A stretch of DNA of 33,603 nt, from contig CALLAW010000065.1 in NCBI GenBank assembly GCA_938001865.1, positions 1 through 33,603 on the forward strand, written 5' to 3'. Numbering within the stretch: position 1 is the stretch's first letter; every line of letters begins with the position of its first letter. Below, piece after piece: positions 23,101 through 27,821 of this stretch. A program made the translations under genes and the position numbers. The stretch comes from an uncultured Saprospiraceae bacterium. Lineage in GTDB: Bacteria; Bacteroidota; Bacteroidia; Chitinophagales; Saprospiraceae. Below the pieces are notes generated by a model. It saw only the letters and a program-made list of their open reading frames with translations, made no database searches and was not told where the DNA came from.

Positions 23101-25489
23101 CTATAGAGTACTCAATACTTGATCCTACCAATGCTCCATCGTAGAATTCTTGATTCAGCTCAAGTATGATATCCTTAGCTGGAGACATCCCATTATTGAT
23201 TATCTCAAAGCCATAGACCGTATTCTCGGAATCATAACATGCTGGCCTATATGTATAAGGTGCATAAGCAGAAATAGACAAATCAGGTGATGCGAAATCA
23301 AAGCTAATCCCTGAACTCGAGATGTTACTTGTACCACATACTCCTCCATAACAACCAAAAGTAGCTCCTCGCATGATCGGTTCTAACTGGCCGAATTGAC
23401 ATTCTGTACCCAACCAAACTTCACAGACAGTGAGTATTTCGTTCTGCTCAAACAGTCCATCTCCGTCACCCACTACACCAGCCAGCGTAGAGTTCATAAT
23501 CAAAGACATATCTATAGAGTAAAACACCGTGTCGCCACTTGTCCTTGCAATGGGAAGTGACATCCCAGCGATCAATACATCTTGAATCTCTAGTGATGGC
23601 GGATTGATTACGAAGTATTCCATCTCTGTGACAGCACCATTACCAGCATTAGTCAAGGGAACTTTGAGAGTATCCGCCATCCCCAATATTGCATCGAAGA
23701 CATTCATAGATTCCTGGAGATTACCTTGGATAGCACTAGATATTAAAGAGAGACTAGCACTTTGGATGACAAATGTATTAGTAGATTGACTCGCTTCTGA
23801 GGTTACATCTTCACACAAATCATCGTATGATATCACTACATCGAAGGATTGGTTAGTGCCTGCATCGACACACCCTGATTGAATGTCTAGCTCAAAGATC
23901 AGTGTACTCCCTTCTTCCATATCAGTAATGTCAATCGATGTATTATCACTAGATGTAGGCGTAACTGTACCTCCTGATATCGAATTGACACTCGTGACAT
24001 TGAGATTTGGTGGGAGTATGATCTCTGCAGTAACTCCGGTCAAGTCCACATCTTGGATATTGATATAATCGACTGTAACTGTTGCGGTCTCTGGTTCGCT
24101 ACAGATCGCAAGGTTAGTAATGAAGTCTACATCAATGGCTAAGACAGGGTCTGGTACATTATAAGTGATTTCAGTTGATGGGAACTGACCTTGTGGGAGA
24201 TCTTGACAATCAATCTCACCATCACAACCATAACTAGCTCGACGCATAATCTCGTCCTCTGATGGGTCACATGATGTAATAACCCAAGTCTCAACGACAT
24301 CTATTGACCCTCCAACAACGAGAGTACCTGGGATGACATAGCAAGTCTGTCCAGCTGGACTATTAGGTGCAGGCAATAGTGTAATCCCACTGACTGTTAT
24401 ATCAGTCAGATCACCATTAGTGAAGTCAATAATGCAGTAAGTCAGATCACCGTCTCCAGCATCGAGATTACCAGTATTACTTACTGTATTTGTGATCATT
24501 TGCTCATAACCTATCTGACCATTAAAGAATGGAGGCGTAGATGCACTTATTGTAATATTGGGGCTGAGTACAGAGATGTCTCCAGAGGTCGCTACAGTAG
24601 TCACATCGGCTCCAGGACATACTGGATCATAAGCAAAGTCTATAAGATATGTAAATGGATCAGGAATATTACATCCTGCATCAACCTCGATATCATATGT
24701 AAGGATATCACCAGGGGACATGTCATCAATAATAATCTCATCAGGTGCCATGTATGCTCCATTACCTCCGTTGAAGTTTACCACGTCTATCACTGTGATA
24801 CCTGATGGTAAGTCAAGAGTACCAATGATATTAGAGAGATCTTGATCAGGATATGCACTTGTATATTCCATCGAGACTGAGAGTATCGCAGAGTTGCCAC
24901 AGCTCTCTAGAGAGAGTGGATCTGTCAAGGTTACTTCCAATACTGGATCATTAGAGGCTACATTATCTTCGATAAGACAGACCTCGACGTTATCGACCCT
25001 GAGATTACCTTGAGTAGAATCTGCACTACGATCTTCAAATCTAATCTCTACATTGGATTGCTGAGCAGTGAATACAAACGTAGGAGTAGAAGGCATAAAG
25101 ATTCCTTGGGATACTCCATCAATATAGATTTCAACTTGCTGATTGTTACCAAATTGTGAGATTTCCACAGTCATCTCATAGACGTTACACTCAACTAAAC
25201 TGAGTGATTGAGTAAGGACTCCGTCAGTAGGTGATGTATCAAAACTAAAGACTGCTCGACCATTATTCTGTATCACACTAGAGTTAGCCGTCCACCCATT
25301 GAGGTCAGTATCAAATGTTCCGTTAGTCACGAATGTACATTGACTATTGAGATTAAATCCCATAAACAATATTCCGATCGCTATCGTCAAAGTATGAAGG
25401 CCTTCCTTGAAGGAGATATGAGATAAGTAGGTAAGTTGAGTTGCTTTGTATAGCTGAGATACCGCAGAAGTCCTTGCAAACCTGTTCAT
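2138..25489 (-). CDS. Giant secreted HYR/Ig-like repeat protein with T9SS sorting domain (7783 residues)
   Basis: One uninterrupted frame from ATG 25489. Approximate domain order: signal peptide with a long n-region (hydrophobic about 31-46); jelly-roll-like domain 52-172 (CTFVTNGTFD to RVDNVEVCL); CARDB/DUF11-like modules 175-2150; SdrD B-like domain 2158-2275 (IGDIVWFDLNENG); three DUF11 modules 2386-2864, two followed by Asp-rich linkers; about 43 HYR/Ig-like units 2874-7384 (repeating C, DxCGN and VxDTTxP); carboxypeptidase-regulatory-like plus dockerin-like module 7394-7540; cohesin-like sandwich to about 7690; T9SS type A sorting domain ending GKMLIIE. Inserted domains interrupt Ig units at about 3420-3612, 6020-6177 (lamin-tail-like) and 6220-6345 (P-domain-like). 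Cysteine- and Asp-rich composition suggests disulfides and calcium-stiffened linkers. Probably an exported surface adhesin or matrix protein; ligand unknown. No catalytic domain seen. Confidence 0.95.
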   Translation of the reverse strand: MNRFARTSAVSQLYKATQLTYLSHISFKEGLHTLTIAIGILFMGFNLNSQCTFVTNGTFDTDLNGWTANSSVIQNNGRAVFSFDTSPTDGVLTQSLSLVECNVYEMTVEISQFGNNQQVEIYIDGVSQGIFMPSTPTFVFTAQQSNVEIRFEDRSADSTQGNLRVDNVEVCLIEDNVASNDPVLEVTLTDPLSLESCGNSAILSVSMEYTSAYPDQDLSNIIGTLDLPSGITVIDVVNFNGGNGAYMAPDEIIIDDMSPGDILTYDIEVDAGCNIPDPFTYLIDFAYDPVCPGADVTTVATSGDISVLSPNITISASTPPFFNGQIGYEQMITNTVSNTGNLDAGDGDLTYCIIDFTNGDLTDITVSGITLLPAPNSPAGQTCYVIPGTLVVGGSIDVVETWVITSCDPSEDEIMRRASYGCDGEIDCQDLPQGQFPSTEITYNVPDPVLAIDVDFITNLAICSEPETATVTVDYINIQDVDLTGVTAEIILPPNLNVTSVNSISGGTVTPTSSDNTSIDITDMEEGSTLIFELDIQSGCVDAGTNQSFDVVISYDDLCEDVTSEASQSTNTFVIQSASLSLISSAIQGNLQESMNVFDAILGMADTLKVPLTNAGNGAVTEMEYFVINPPSLEIQDVLIAGMSLPIARTSGDTVFYSIDMSLIMNSTLAGVVGDGDGLFEQNEILTVCEVWLGTECQFGQLEPIMRGATFGCYGGVCGTSNISSSGISFDFASPDLSISAYAPYTYRPACYDSENTVYGFEIINNGMSPAKDIILELNQEFYDGALVGSSIEYSIGDPNGPFTPATIGANNPNTNRPCVNAISDNYDSFNAEMLNVFLGAGETLYFRYEIDHACNCRSCDILYVYGNNLRSIAWTDPCDLDFSDQDDINRPRFNARYFGFIEGESDTGVSGGCTRYAVTDAQNSWLANSNRAEFPNAYLEVVLTSQCGMDIDASSIQWVDADGTAFTPSIITDIDNGPNGDDEIIVRFGDTPGNVYPSGFSASGDTALEFCYQPDCSEKPNGGCSQISNFTVSPFFVTDPSCTSCRANLDCPTPFPITYDCPGCGPCDGIIHTNLQIDRVTYGLVDSDNNNEPDGGIVTDPTTIKTNRFLTGDTMKVTFEGLVNDDDMSEIWDIAFATIDITTTDFSILGGELEVYDASNNNALLSCDVLSQFPDGTKMVTDISSGVLNMLGCSDFDGFEYQDGDSIRLCVFYTSKDELINIDSRALTHNSWFYLSDDTYALGDTFRCNLLLENTQQIGIRNYHNDVISGRNFGGCDLSNFYLRSDLNYGALSFDEFPNEIRSLGTPDEIYFTKPSDFQFRNDQHRLLFTQYIGPNRSPANTSLTIPQQFFVENGDQLVFLIGDYLASLNSPLLPLDEGGIFWFYPKIQGDCRTEAGTYQGTFEAIYEVNEQVFCSPTFEVAPTTENFNYTGGPILEITTPLSVNELTEPMACVTLNLRNFTNLDAPFSFINLDVPTGGLVVTSLTEITNGASDLITPTPFGIYPLGTTSSSSRQFELCVNVTDCDPQTMQFSAGWDCVDYPTTVFEATCSDPSDLSFITLSGDLDGELLQPANDISVMLCDTVDFLFRMASTQIGNIKDVEFEFTLPNNLNYVPGSYELAYPVPFAGGDTLFVHHEDPFNIYGTTLIDTVSEHYPQLDSFGLIGSPGALDNTNIILARFKTVSDCGYASGSLPTFKTRAVDACTNPTATVSAPGAKVIINNALPEYEINVDIGELTLNPCQDDAATIEIDMEILADPGVFTQNSDSISITLPPGLEYVVGSYDAISNADGSTPVLEDVNGQTILKMPLQGGLGNGDIVNFEFDIMAVDIGQLCEIYEILVQTLSVRAENCGSMTCDIKVISGSKSTPVSIQKPDLKIDVVSLAFETAPPGQLTYTIDVTNEGAVPQLAGDPINIELYNDADANGFLDPSIDNLVTTIPEGVSILPGETITLMGGIALPPDGLCTVLAQISSETTCTCSTDVSNQTSVEIINDFDKELTVCSGSTINIGPAAIGGYDYEWVPIGSANITALSSSTTTPVDFSFDNTSGSNIEWQYALRSSFSSCFSYDTLSVTLYPDNDQRVNPQACEGLPFTIPGPSMGTDFSWTPTTQLDDPNSMFPTLSAVPAGTTTYLLDYIDDNGCATTHEVNITAITCAPNTAIGDIVWFDLNENGRQDVGEPGIPGVTVFLYNSTNPVPGNQIGVTMTDSNGNYIFENIPSGNYVVGFDFPSGFVPTTTDSAGDDTLDSDADRGSGLTGAYFIPNGMANLTVDAGFIPDCTLEVEIAEIGECSFLDPGHERLVTLDVNWSGAVYTNAFLGGTDTIEINILGQVLKIGIDEVDGNDSITFSMPGGTADQDLIATAAFQLDPDCVATDEVLAVSACIYDVALIKTLPAGFTPEYNSTVPYTITVENQGAQSVNNVKVTDLLPIGFAFDAADNPGWMESSPGVLMYTITDVLDPSESLDIPLNVTLLMSSDPDAYLNIAEITAFTDILDVDRSDQDRDSTPDADFTNDAGGLVDSGSDNSLNGDGSGSPGDNNPNTDEDDSDPELLEIVDLALMKNIITPGPYSFGQTVIFEIEIFNQGNVDVQNVVVNDNLPAGFLFANTNDPLVWSHTGGIATTTLAGPIAALSSTTVQIEAIIQMAGSSQYVNVAEIQSFENLDGSSIALRDLDSTADNIPDNDGGGVPNGQSDGAINGDGTGASGDDSAVTDEDDMDIAFISIPLLEIDKTTTAIEEARSGVVGNFDVTFAIEMVNEGTTKLNNIKLQDDLVEQIGGTFIGIVIPPEIVQSTATMDPTVNPGYNGAVIDSIFTGIDGCLAVDEAITVEFTIEVSALSGADVNEAIGMAVDSLGVMVMDQDTALIMVPTCFLAVECPLIDQGTYSCITEIPDAATDLESFNAIDSAADIDNFCNEPVITVAESMSGTGCAGDPLVVTRVYTITDSGDDPIGEQVETCTVEYTVIDSDKPIIMVTPSDLILECGDGGNANAISNWIAMQGGAVAVEGCSSLTWSDTAASPSDECGQTSTTTHSFTAVDQCGNSITVTANVVIVDTTPPQLRLPTEDNFVDCSVAGTAALEAWIDSAEARDACGEVTITTALISSEQVCVGTRYRYDTYEFTAVDECGNTTFDRAAFTVTDVTDPIIIAPDDLILDCGDDVSASLLAWLQDYTVTEVCQSTTVTNTYDGSVPDLCGGSQNIIWTVTDECGVTGTASADIIINDDTAGPTLTCIPEYTFAVDVDDCGSNVTVPLPIATDCNGVASIVQTSPAPNTEYPIGTTTVTFTAVDNCGNASTCTSQVTIVDTQNPDLVCPPSINVCNDTGTCTWASDASVNPLTADCGSTTLSYTVTNPDGSITTPSVIEGYLFSVGSSIVTITATDDATATNMATCNFTVNVEDCEAPNLTCPDDLVIECGDGATPPGPVATGQLVWNHNGGNPSGTSYAGDNNSNGIVSSAEDISFGDGLTLLDDSNNPAMIPNGSTFEHILTDAQTNNLTDAIADADYAELCFTTAQKSSITNIQQGLISAGSGGSGAGNFLVSTAISSDGFGTSTSIFTDVLVPDPNATGYGAYSEATNVDLVAGTEYCIRFYLYNEQNSYNPNNTVAFDDVFINLEECPVDPDLASFLSGFTVSDNCPNVTVTHELVNTIDGCGDTDSQLYQFTATDASGNQSSCFATVSREDTTPPTIDSPATDMIVECDGNGNTDALIGWLGNHGGATVSDGCGSEITWSDNYISILSDGCGDTGAVTVTFTATDDCGNATTTMATFTIEDTMTPEISCPVDITLECSDPANDAIIVAWLGAANATDDCSNVSITDNYPDVFVGTCGSAGIYTVTFTATDDCGETSTCDATITIEDTIDPQFVLAPQDLIVECDGSGNTADINNWITINGNGSATDQCDMNLDWTAVAGSPVTDCGGASVTPYTFTITDDCGRTSTAIASVIIEDTTAPVISGPDDATMACNPANNPTQLDNLLGAFFATDVCDSPVVTTELYNSISGCGGTSAETYLITATDACGNASTRLFTFTIEDTDAPTLEQPDPLTLECGNPDNPSLINAWLDQFTGTDFCGGNVTVTSTWDGELVDGCGVNTLVSFNISDACGNNYDFNSTITLNDTADPYFINCPGDLTINTDVDECDGMPIFSIPVALDDCDNQVTVTQTGGPAPGEEFAVGTPIAVQFTAVDDCMNSVTCDFTITVIDADEPTILCPSNDVIACADAGTCTWVSSGLAPTTIENCDFDVTYSIAGATLANGVDDVSSTVFNLGTSIVTYTVTDANNNTSMCSFNVIVRDCEEPMITCPTDLSVECDGAGNMTELDDWLATVTATDNCDVTVTPTSRIFNSISACGQTTATVYEFIATDAAGNEERCIATFTIVDTTMPTIDTDAIDMTVECDDNGNTDALLGWLADNGGAVASDLCNPEITWTNNYTTLLSNDCGDTGEVEVVFTATDDCGNASTTAATFTIVDTTAPEIVCPTPIVLECSDPANDAIINAWLATATTTDDCSDITITNTYPDIFVGDCGDTGVYTVTFTAMDACANVNTCEATITIEDTTAPIITIGASDLYVDCTDDVAGQLEDWLAINGGAMGEDSCDDTPIWTNVAALPVDGCGTTMSTEYTFTLTDECGNLTTTSAIFGTTDTSAPALTPPDALTVECDGSGNLSDLATWLSSASATDDCELDLRVTNQLYNTLSGCGGESIAVYQFTVEDDCGNVSQDFAEFTIDDTTPPVITCPMTLELECGDPNNDQQIIQWLASGTATDLCSGVEVIADYPGTLPIACMGSVDVTFTATDECGNITTCVAAITMNDSTDPYFVNCPTAPLTINADVDVCGAFPIFSTPVALDECDVQAEVLQTGGLAPGTEFPIGVTTLEFTATDDCGNTAVCTYDIIVLDSDIPTILCPSNTVVACTDEMTCAWESVDIGPSTSIENCPYTITYEITGELIADGDDDASGEVFPLGLSEVCYTITDENGNTDTCCFDVLVEDCEAPQITCPTPMIVECDGAANTTDLTAWLATVSATDNCDATVTITNAVINTISGCGGTESLVYEFTAEDLAGNTTTCVETFTIEDTTLPSITTPAMDMTVVCDGIGNTDAIIGWLANNGGAVATDICSDLQWTNDYTTMVTDACAATGGLDVTFTATDACGNLSETTATFTIVDTVEPEITAPADLVLECGNGDNAAIISAWENDYMVFDVCDVNVTVVATTDVVPSCGMTSVTTYTFTATDACGNVDMDTATITIADTTPPVIDPLPVDLILECNDADNDLAIVAWLDANGGAMATDACGSVTWTNTEGEEEMTCGNTTTTPYTFIATDECGNVSTAVALIIIQDTTPPELAAPTDLVEECEAIGVGVTDWIAQATSSDLCGTPIITVELWNTISGCGNTLTETYLFTATDECGNTTTALADYGLEDTTVPAITTPAIDMVIECNGSDNVAQLLNWINNNGGAIARDGCGNLTWSNDYGMVDMGACEGQGSITVTFTVADECGNTSETSATLTIEDTEAPTFEVPASDLTLECRGDMDPLDAINSWLVNVGGADAEDDCSLISYTNDFVALEGGCSEFTGSALVTFTATDACGNSDVTTATVTVIDETPPMITRPSTDLTVECDGDGNIAALQAWLDANGDAEADDICSPFTWNIPILVSTIEGCGETVTYIYEFATTDDCGNESASTIASFIIEDTTSPTILPEAMNMTVECDGMGNEADLAAFLNGQGEALAMDDCGDLVWEFDLITIEETCSVTNIQTYRFTVADECGNVSTSEAIFTIEDTTAPAIVAGADMLMEECDPRGDNYPEFDFWLEDHAGATATDDCSQFTWRNDYHPDNWVIICGFSRFVDVTFTATDDCGNAESFTNRFGIGDVTPPEFTFCPPPVIVDAPAGWCSSYVNYSGPLAEDACGEITITQVDDTGLSTGDLFPVGLTILTYEAEDDCGNVSSCEIKIIVNDFHTPPTISCPIDTMTVTDPGVCGAVIDAIAPFDITDNCPDNLVVKYEIVQDGTIIADGFDDASGEFFPTGTSTVTYQAIDQPLILITEIIQDGVISGVEIGNIGPATVDVSCLNVVREGTTPESYNLANGTTIPVGGVITQDFTPIAVGSPAGYYISLVGRVIDGVSINGYSSTSYTFAGNLVGEDIYRIYVCDHDEADDFVVAESCFVGSYGTSNPDLAVTTDNGTTVGLQEGVPSIVECSFDVTIQDIEVPSCAMYDTLTSMTTLPQNIDGETCTMIDFIVSDDVNVGTVILSDLQVMIADAGALSGYLTSPSGTTVQLFGGMCSGMADIDVTFDQNAVDNLSTVLCDPLGNGLEYEPLESFKAYFNESSLGTWTLHLEKSSAGIAMLSNVELQILEHVPYAQVDVKLDNDLDQCGAAYTWDHPVFWDNCCEGGISVEYSSADDIVLPVNGDVIGGSTATEYFEVGTTLIVYTLVDQYGNQSQCSFEIEVCDVEDPVIAACPDVTLFLQNDDCTVPVSALPLPGFTDQCPGVDFAYEPPFEDGLVEGVHDICLVVTDASGNESKCTFEVTVLPNPNEVSGGQLSCIADVNLSLDADCMVTITADIMLTDEGYGCLDDFCVTLTDQWDNVIGTSADGTNIVTEAHIGQQIVVEICESCEEDSGNCCWGYLNVESKLIPDVVCPPDTIIECNMAFIPEITGMPEVMSCEQEIYFSYEDDYIEQTMCDDPVATIERTWTVTDESNNTITCVQTITITDFDLETVVYPDDIILTETYTCTEIEDDPTLLHPEHTGYPLLGGIPVYETGEGLCSHFWNWDDQILFNCEGSYEIIRTWLIRDMCDPIIPFVNPIEHYQSIKVLDSRPPIFEDCPEVITVNAGTHDCLQDIYLNDYLPSVSDACGTVKDTTITVTPGTVYQSPPGSGQYYLRNITTGSHTVKMKVKDQCSNFAECQFEIQVLDETIPNVICDFDINVSLSSSGLAKMYPESIDDGSFDACTDIYRQLYRMDADCVNGDDLVPGDFVTFCCEDVANSPVMVVMRVWDDADYDGVFGTAGDHFNECMVPINVFDKTIPDFQCPHDVILTCDEDYTNLAITGQPAVESVCSHLDATYVDDIGDLSDCNLGEITRTWTVTETGQTCVQTITLQSPDVVSEDDIVWPMDIEIDDECNILNLSPDDLPPANGYPSFADGQCSLLGMNHTDEIFEVSSGANTCYKIRRTWQVLNWCVTTDDGFEIYEHIQTIKVTNSIAPVIAGTCEDVIVETTSDDCSGGVVSLGHTATDDCTDAADLIWTYTIDFGIDGSEDEAGTTSTFNIEMPVGMHQVTWTVSDGCNNTDICTYLITVLDNTPPSPKCESGVIVTLVANVSENTETAELWAVDLDAGSDHPCGSSYTFGFSFSDDPTDDVMYFDCADIGTQAVQLWLTDANGNQAFCETTVIVQDNNGVEICDPSESMLARITGEMRTVTDVPVDSVEVTLINGDQFTLSDETGIFAFDEMPMGGSYQVVPYLDTNHRLGVSTLDIILIQRHILNLQPIESPYYLIAADANSSKSVTSSDMVAIRKLILEINDTFLDNSSWRFIDEAHQFVDPSYPWAPTLSETYQIPFLTHDMVTDFIAIKTGDVNGSYLSQAQSGESIARGQIAQVIRYEEMDSGEYILSTESDDLIYGLQMSIAVGPGFTELTSPLPEFSTDHYHYDGQILNISYHHVDGFDATASDYLFKVNTDGLSQLAISEGLDSESYHGDNLQVRELRLEQKDAVSVTEIAMSNHPNPWKDKTVISITSPQATDGVLRFYNSLGSLILTQEVSLAQGNTDLAIDQESLNTRGVITYTLEIGDQELQGKMLIIE
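9270..10833 (-). repeat. Ig super-repeat, partial last copy C (about six units)
   Basis: Units 1 to 3 match copy B closely, with the anchor at 10209 again exactly 2079 bp from 12288. Units 4 to 6 still correspond by type but with length changes (a unit-6 anchor is about 2064 bp away). After that the order breaks and more divergent Ig units follow. Confidence 0.8.
10834..12907 (-). repeat. Ig super-repeat, full copy B (eight units)
   Basis: The same eight unit types recur in the same order as copy A. Matching positions lie exactly 2079 bp away: 14367 against 12288, and 14115 against 12036. A run of 33 nt is identical between copies (14115-14147 and 12036-12068). Confidence 0.9.
12908..15590 (-). 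repeat. Ig super-repeat, full copy A (eight units, with an inserted domain)
   Basis: Eight Ig-like units in fixed order, beginning with a TGTCTW unit and ending with a DPYFINCP HYR unit. An insert of roughly 200 codons lies in the second unit, so this copy is about 0.6 kb longer than the next. Conserved anchors within it are at 14367 and 14115. Confidence 0.85.
15591..16610 (-). repeat. Ig super-repeat, partial first copy (units 5-8 of the 8-unit block)
   Basis: Four Ig-like units at the start of the array match positions 5 to 8 of the eight-unit block that follows. Examples are the unit with ISNWIAMQGGA resembling the later INNWITINGNG, and the HYR unit with VDVDDCGSN resembling VDECDGMPIF. 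Boundaries are approximate, set at VxDxxxP junctions. Confidence 0.65.
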
Positions 25490-25510
25490 AATGAGACATG
25501 TAATAATGAA

Positions 25511-25529
25511 TAAATAACTAGGTTATTTA
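25511..25529. promoter_or_regulatory. Short palindrome in the leader of the giant gene
   Basis: TAAATAAC and GTTATTTA form perfect 8-bp arms around TAG, 22 bp upstream of the giant gene ATG. It could be a regulator site or a weak leader hairpin. A TTTTG followed 20 nt later by TAATAG lies just upstream on the minus strand; it only partly fits the Bacteroidota promoter pattern, so I do not call it. Confidence 0.4.
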
Positions 25530-25689
25530 CTATTATCACTCGCAACATCGCAGATCAAAATATCAAGGAGTTAGACCTCTAAATTTGAGTATTGGATGTT
25601 TGACATTTATATAAATACAGATATATGTCGCAGATTGGTAGCTCCTAAGAGATTGCAAATATACATATTAAATATATGAAAATATGTTA

Positions 25690-25923
25690 ATGTGTATATT
25701 TTATGGTATAAATTATTGAATTTTGGGGAAACAGGACTTCTTAGGGGATCAATATCTATTAACTCGTGAGTTGGAAGTAGAAGAGTATCAAAATAGACAA
25801 GGCGAGAAGAATAAACGTAGCCAAATCTAATCTACTGATAATCAGCGTATTGAACCACATATCTATACACTCAAGAAGACTAATAAGTTACCATTGAGCT
25901 TAGTATGCAGTAAAAAGATATAG
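25690..25923 (+). pseudogene. Possible decayed reading frame in the 548-bp gap between the giant gene and the TPR gene
   Basis: The gap 25490-26037 has no intact gene. One plus-strand frame reads through most of 25717-25923 with a single internal TAA (25828-25830): it contains QDFLGDQYLLTRELEVEE and, after the stop, RIEPHIYTLKKTNKLPLS, ending in TAG at 25921. The composition looks more protein-like and less AT-rich than the flanks. I recognise no family. A frame this long with one stop is not statistically convincing, so this may be nothing. Confidence 0.2.
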
Positions 25924-25933
25924 CCTAAATAAA

Positions 25934-25964
25934 GAAAGCCACCTTAACTGATAAGGTAGCTTTC
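25934..25964 (-). terminator. Rho-independent terminator of the TPR gene
   Basis: The hairpin has arms GAAAGCCACCTTA and TAAGGTAGCTTTC (13 bp, one C-A mismatch) around a 5-nt loop. On the minus strand it is followed by a U-rich tail (TTTATTTA). It lies about 73 bp beyond the TPR stop codon at 26038. Confidence 0.75.
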
Positions 25965-26037
25965 GTCGTCTTGGTTATTAAATTGAGTAATGCCCTAGGT
26001 TAAAATCTGGCATCAAGGTTCAGATTTGTCTGTATTT

Positions 26038-27462
26038 CTATTGATTTTTCGTTGCTATGATCTCACTGATATAGTATTTGATCATAGAGTTGATTTCTTG
26101 GTTTAATCTGAATTCGGGTTCGATTTCAAATAAGATACTGTGCTCATCTATATCTTCTAAGAGTGCTTCTTCTAAGACCTTTACAGCTTTCTCTCTCTCT
26201 CCATTGAAGTGAAGTGCTGCAAACTCACAGTATAATAAGCTAGCGCCGAATGTAGAGTTACTTGCTTCATTGAGTACTACAAATGCCTTGTCCAAGTCTC
26301 TAATGCTGAGTAAGAATACTACATACTCTACCCAGTAGTTACAATCCTCTGGAGCCATTAATGCAGCTTTTCTGAGATATTGCTCTGCTTTATTATATGC
26401 ACCTGTCGCTTGGAATGCCTTGCCCAATCCGAGATAATAATCTTCTACTAGGTCTTCTATAGCGATTGCCTTGAGATAACACTTGATAGCTTGACCCCAG
26501 TTATTCTCTTTAGTATAGCACTTAGCAAGGATGAAGTATGCTTCATCACAGTATGGATCGAGTTCGATAGACTTGAGGATAGTGGCCTTAGACTCTTGAT
26601 ATTGACAGAGTTCATATTGGCACTCACTCATCTTGATGAGTAATTCTTCGTCATAGCCAAATACTTCAAAGTACTCAGTGTAGATCTGGAGTGCTTTCCT
26701 GTGATTCTGTATCTGATAACAGACATCTGCACAGTCGAGGTACCCTACAGAGAATTGCTTATTGACGATAAATGAGTACTCTAGTGCATCTATTGCTTGA
26801 TCATACTCTCCGATACATGACAGTGCATGCCCCAGATTGAACCAAGCAAGATAAGAGTATGGTTCTTTTTCGATCAACGCTTCGTGGAATCTGATGCTAT
26901 CGATATATCTCTTAGATAACTCTACTGCAAACCAGATTCTCTCTAGTGCTTCTTCGCAATTAGGGGCAATCTGCAGAGCATTTACGAGTGAGTCATACAT
27001 CCTATCCATATCTTGCATGATCTCATAGAGGTGAGATTCGCAGATATAGACTTCTACTAAATCAGAGTTATGTGTCTTTAACTTGAGTAAGTTGATTAGA
27101 TTAAGTGACTCTTCGGTCTGACTATTAGAAGCAAGTATTCTTGCCTTTAGTATCTGGATATCTAACTCGTATGGTGCTATTCCTTCTGCTTTATTGACAT
27201 TGTATAGCGCTTTGGTGAAGTTACCAAGCTTATAGAGTATCCTTGCTTTGAGGATAAATAGGTCTGATCTAAATTTGTATTGGTCTAAGGCGATATTAAT
27301 CACTTCGATTGCTTTGTGATACATCAACTCATCCTCATAGTACGCAATCAATCTTTGAAGAGTAGATTCGTCTAAATATGTTTGTTGACCACTCTCTAAT
27401 TTCTGCTCGAAACTAGAAACAATAGTGATAAGCTTCTTATCCCGTTTTGTTCGATTCTCCAT
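26038..27462 (-). CDS. Cytoplasmic tetratricopeptide (TPR) repeat protein
   Basis: This 474-residue protein consists mostly of helical TPR pairs from about residue 35 to 450. Typical motifs include YLAWFNLGHALSCIGEYDQA, CDEAYFILAKCYTKENNWGQ and YYLGLGKAFQATGAYNKAEQ. There is no signal peptide, membrane segment or catalytic motif, so it probably acts inside the cell as a protein-interaction scaffold; its partner cannot be inferred. Such CDC27-like TPR proteins of about 470 residues are common in Bacteroidota. It stands alone, with its own candidate promoter (27504-27533) and terminator (25934-25964), and is divergent from the choice-of-anchor V gene. The start is ATG 27462, beginning MENRTKRDKK. 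Confidence 0.9.
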   Translation of the reverse strand: MENRTKRDKKLITIVSSFEQKLESGQQTYLDESTLQRLIAYYEDELMYHKAIEVINIALDQYKFRSDLFILKARILYKLGNFTKALYNVNKAEGIAPYELDIQILKARILASNSQTEESLNLINLLKLKTHNSDLVEVYICESHLYEIMQDMDRMYDSLVNALQIAPNCEEALERIWFAVELSKRYIDSIRFHEALIEKEPYSYLAWFNLGHALSCIGEYDQAIDALEYSFIVNKQFSVGYLDCADVCYQIQNHRKALQIYTEYFEVFGYDEELLIKMSECQYELCQYQESKATILKSIELDPYCDEAYFILAKCYTKENNWGQAIKCYLKAIAIEDLVEDYYLGLGKAFQATGAYNKAEQYLRKAALMAPEDCNYWVEYVVFLLSIRDLDKAFVVLNEASNSTFGASLLYCEFAALHFNGEREKAVKVLEEALLEDIDEHSILFEIEPEFRLNQEINSMIKYYISEIIATKNQ

Positions 27463-27503
27463 TGGTTATTCAGTAGGTTCAGATTGCAGATGTTTCTACG
27501 ATG

Positions 27504-27533
27504 TAAATATAGGGAATTTCGATTCCGAGTCAA
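27504..27533 (-). promoter_or_regulatory. Candidate Bacteroidota-type promoter of the TPR gene
   Basis: On the minus strand a TTG (27531-27533) is followed 19 nt later by TATATTTA (27504-27511). This fits the Bacteroidota consensus TTTG-N19-21-TAnnTTTG with one mismatch in the -7 box. Transcription would start some 35 nt before the ATG at 27462. The rest of the 359-bp divergent gap (27463-27821) is AT-rich and shows no gene or strong plus-strand promoter. Confidence 0.45.
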
Positions 27534-27821
27534 CATTTCTTCAAATTTATTTAAACACTAAAAAATCTAGAATTTAAAATAAACTCTATACATATAATGC
27601 TGTATAACAAATACTTAAACAAATTATCTCAAATCACCATATTACTAAGTAACTCGCAACCACTCCCTAATACATAATGGATTTATCTCAACCAATTCGA
27701 TGAAAATATCCAATAATGGCTAATTATAATATTTAATATTTTGGCTATGTCTTAGTAAGTCACATACGATACACTATCATATAAGATTTCTTTATACTTT
27801 TAAGTCTAAATATATATTTAC

